Made by a program: the position numbers and the translations under genes
Notes under the pieces: generated by a model
Databases searched by the model: none
Told to the model about the DNA's origin: nothing
The model's input: only the letters and a program-made list of their open reading frames with translations
Origin: Bacteroidales bacterium
Lineage (GTDB): Bacteria > Bacteroidota > Bacteroidia > Bacteroidales > UBA4417
Direction of reading: 5' to 3'
Assembly: GCA_016707785.1 (NCBI GenBank)
Contig: JADJGZ010000013.1
Coordinates: forward strand, 62,001-126,000
DNA length: 64,000 nt
In this document: in pieces, positions 61,743 to 64,000 of the stretch
How positions within the stretch are numbered: position 1 is the stretch's first letter
Layout of the letters: every line of letters starts with the position of its first letter

Positions 61743-64000
61743 ATGCTTAATCTACTATTTAAAAAATTTGCTGGTGGCACGAAGTCAGACAGAGACATCA
61801 AGTCCATAATGCCAGTGATTGAGAAGTCGAAAAAGGATTATGAGAGAATATCCCAGCTAGATAATGATGGATTGCGGTTAATGACCCTTGAATTCAAGCG
61901 CAAACTTGCCGAATCCGTAATAAGTGAAGAGGAACAGATTGCTGCAATCAGGGCCAGGATTGACGCTGAGTATGAGATGGACATTGATGAGAAGGAGACT
62001 TTGTACAAACAGGTGGATGCGCTTGAAAAAGAGGCATATGATAAAACCCAGGCTACTCTTTTACAGATATTGCCAGAGGCATTTGCAGTCATAAAGGAGA
62101 CTGGCCGAAGGTTTAAAGAAAATGAAACCGTAGTTGTTACTGCTTCTGAATTTGATCGTGACCTGGCTGCTAAGAAGGGCAACGTTAATATTGTTGAGGA
62201 CAAAGCTTATTGGGATAATCGTTGGATGGCTGGAGGAAACATGATCACCTGGGATATGGTGCATTATGATGTTCAGCTCATAGGAGGGATGGTACTTCAC
62301 CAGGGCAAGATTGCTGAGATGGCAACCGGTGAAGGGAAAACTCTTGTTGCAACACTTTCAGTTTATTTGAATGCTTTGCCCGGCAAGGGCGTTCATGTTG
62401 TTACTGTTAATGATTACCTCGCAAAACGTGACTCGGAATGGATGGGTGTTTTGTTTGAGTTTCATGGACTGACAGTAGATTGTATTGACAAGCATGAGCC
62501 CAATTCAGAAGAGAGGCGCAGAGCTTATCTTGCAGATATTACCTACGGGACCAATAATGAGTTTGGCTTTGACTACCTGAGAGATAATATGGCAAGGAAT
62601 CCGGAGGAATTGGTACAACGCACACATAATTATGCTATTGTGGATGAGGTTGACTCCGTATTGATTGATGATGCCAGGACGCCTCTCATCATTTCCGGTC
62701 CAACACCAAGAGGAGAGAACCAGGAGTTTGAACAACTCAGGCCAGAGATAACGAAATTGTATAATGAGCAGCGAAATCTTGTAACAAAGTTATTGGCTGA
62801 AGCCAAGAATATTCTAATTCCGGGAGCTGATGGGCAAATACCATCCGACCGTGAAAAGAAAGGTGGGGAATTATTGTTCAGGGCTCACAGAGGTTTACCA
62901 AAGCATAAACCAATTATTAAGTTTCTGTCAGAGCCTGGAATGCGAACACTCATGCAGAAAACTGAAAATTTCTACATGCAGGAGCAATCAAAGAATATGC
63001 ATATCATTGATGATGATCTGTATTTTGTAATTGATGAAAAGAATAATTCCATTGAACTGACCGATAAAGGTATCGACTTGATAACTAAATCGTACCAGGA
63101 TTCTAAGTTTTACATCTTACCGGATGTGGGAGCAGAACTGGTGGAATTAGATAAGAAGAATTTACCGGAAAAGGAAAAGCTGGAATCTAAGGCAGAGATA
63201 TTGCGTGATTATTCAGTCAAATCAGAACGTATTCATACTGTCAACCAGTTATTAAAGGCTTATGCTCTATTTGAGAAGGATGTGGAGTATGTGGTTATTG
63301 AAAATAAGGTAAAAATTGTAGATGAGCAGACCGGCCGTATTATGGAAGGCCGGCGCTATAGTGATGGACTTCACCAGGCTATTGAAGCAAAGGAAAATGT
63401 AAAGGTAGAAGCTGCTACTCAGACTTATGCTACAATTACATTACAGAATTATTTCCGTATGTATAAGAAGCTGGCTGGTATGACTGGTACAGCTGAAACG
63501 GAAGCCGGGGAATTATGGGATATATATAAATTAGATGTTGTTGTAATTCCTACAAACCGTCCGATTGTTCGTTCTGACCGGGATGACCTGGTTTATAAGA
63601 CAAAAAGGGAGAAATTCAATGCTGTAATCACTGAGATCAAGGATCTGGTTTCCAAAGGACGTCCGGTTCTTGTAGGTACTACTTCTGTAGAAACATCGGA
63701 ACTACTGAGCAGGATGCTCACCCGCGATCGTATTGCGCATAATGTTTTGAATGCCAAATTACACCAGAAAGAAGCGCAGATTGTTGCTGAAGCAGGTTTA
63801 CCCGGTACTGTTACCATTGCCACCAACATGGCAGGCCGTGGTACAGATATAAAGTTAGGTCCCGGAGTGAAAGAAGCCGGTGGTTTAGCAATTCTGGGTA
63901 CAGAGAGACATGATTCACGACGCGTGGACCGTCAGTTAAGGGGTCGTGCAGGACGTCAAGGTGACCCGGGTTCTTCACAGTTCTTCGTTTCCCTTGAAGA
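61743..64000 (+). CDS. secA: Preprotein translocase ATPase SecA, 3' end outside the window
   Basis: Begins MLNLLFKKFAGGTKSDRD at 61743 and is open to the window end (752 codons visible; the stop lies beyond). Nucleotide-binding motifs are ATGEGKTLVA (about 194-203) and DEVDS (301-305). The second NBD has AGRGTDIKLGPG and QLRGRAGRQGDPGSSQFF. SecA drives protein export through SecYEG, including the signal peptides and lipoproteins seen throughout this window. Bacteroidota SecA is long (about 1,100 residues), so roughly a third remains unseen. It is preceded by DUF2795 as usual. Confidence 0.97.
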   Translation, partial: MLNLLFKKFAGGTKSDRDIKSIMPVIEKSKKDYERISQLDNDGLRLMTLEFKRKLAESVISEEEQIAAIRARIDAEYEMDIDEKETLYKQVDALEKEAYDKTQATLLQILPEAFAVIKETGRRFKENETVVVTASEFDRDLAAKKGNVNIVEDKAYWDNRWMAGGNMITWDMVHYDVQLIGGMVLHQGKIAEMATGEGKTLVATLSVYLNALPGKGVHVVTVNDYLAKRDSEWMGVLFEFHGLTVDCIDKHEPNSEERRRAYLADITYGTNNEFGFDYLRDNMARNPEELVQRTHNYAIVDEVDSVLIDDARTPLIISGPTPRGENQEFEQLRPEITKLYNEQRNLVTKLLAEAKNILIPGADGQIPSDREKKGGELLFRAHRGLPKHKPIIKFLSEPGMRTLMQKTENFYMQEQSKNMHIIDDDLYFVIDEKNNSIELTDKGIDLITKSYQDSKFYILPDVGAELVELDKKNLPEKEKLESKAEILRDYSVKSERIHTVNQLLKAYALFEKDVEYVVIENKVKIVDEQTGRIMEGRRYSDGLHQAIEAKENVKVEAATQTYATITLQNYFRMYKKLAGMTGTAETEAGELWDIYKLDVVVIPTNRPIVRSDRDDLVYKTKREKFNAVITEIKDLVSKGRPVLVGTTSVETSELLSRMLTRDRIAHNVLNAKLHQKEAQIVAEAGLPGTVTIATNMAGRGTDIKLGPGVKEAGGLAILGTERHDSRRVDRQLRGRAGRQGDPGSSQFFVSLE

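Overview
The window is a stretch of chromosome from a Bacteroidota bacterium, most likely a Bacteroidales/Marinilabiliales-type environmental member. Supporting signs are type IX secretion (T9SS) C-terminal sorting domains on a subtilase and an FG-GAP repeat protein, a TonB receptor with an N-terminal carboxypeptidase-regulatory-like domain, a GldB-type lipoprotein beside nadE, an HU-CCDC81/SPOR protein, a DUF2795 gene directly before secA, FISUMP-domain lipoproteins, weak or absent Shine-Dalgarno sequences, and several TAnnTTTG-type promoter elements. No rRNA, tRNA, CRISPR array, insertion sequence or prophage is visible. Gene content is mainly housekeeping and envelope genes in short operons on both strands.

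Layout. 1-4.9 kb: three tandem FISUMP genes. The first is cut by the window edge; the next two are lipoproteins joining a caspase/CHAT-like (clan CD) His/Cys domain to a C-terminal FISUMP domain. This is the least ordinary part of the window. 5.1-10.6 kb: a T9SS-exported subtilase, then a three-gene cassette of two SGNH hydrolases and an MBOAT O-acyltransferase. 10.9-12.3 kb: tilS, flanked on both sides by related intergenic repeats. 12.6-16.9 kb: a LytS/LytTR-type two-component pair and a TonB receptor. 17.2-23.3 kb: a DsbD-like protein, an aromatic-rich DUF6600 protein, a small membrane protein and a frameshifted FG-GAP protein. 23.4-28.7 kb (minus strand): M20 dipeptidase, secreted GH13 amylase, a small lipoprotein, and two cysteine-bearing regulators (Rrf2-like and FNR-like). 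29.1-31.3 kb: a PstS-like binding protein (frameshifted near its signal peptide) and an OprP-like porin without ABC partners.

31.3-40.7 kb: lpxH, a TlpA/DUF4369 lipoprotein lacking its first active-site Cys, a YifB/ComM ATPase, a DUF1289 protein, a type II NADH dehydrogenase, a FadL-like porin and a Tyr/Trp-rich lipoprotein with three 57-bp coding repeats. 40.9-46.5 kb: proS, kdsB, the HU/SPOR protein, trmB, an alkyltransferase-like protein, and a trypsin-like lipoprotein. 46.6-54.1 kb: mrp and a NifU-type scaffold, nadE, two outer-membrane barrels, a GldB-like lipoprotein and a TPR protein. 54.4-64 kb: a C4 zinc-ribbon coiled-coil protein, a Nif3-like protein, lpxK, a UbiA-type prenyltransferase, an O-methyltransferase, an ABC ATPase, a PduO-type adenosyltransferase, DUF2795 and the 5' two thirds of secA.

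How the genes fit together: lpxH, kdsB and lpxK serve lipid A/LPS assembly; mrp and the NifU protein serve Fe-S delivery, relevant to the Rrf2- and FNR-like proteins, which carry cysteine sets suited to Fe-S binding; secA and the sorting domains feed the exported proteins. Two genes each carry one extra base that breaks the reading frame, which could be real decay or assembly error.
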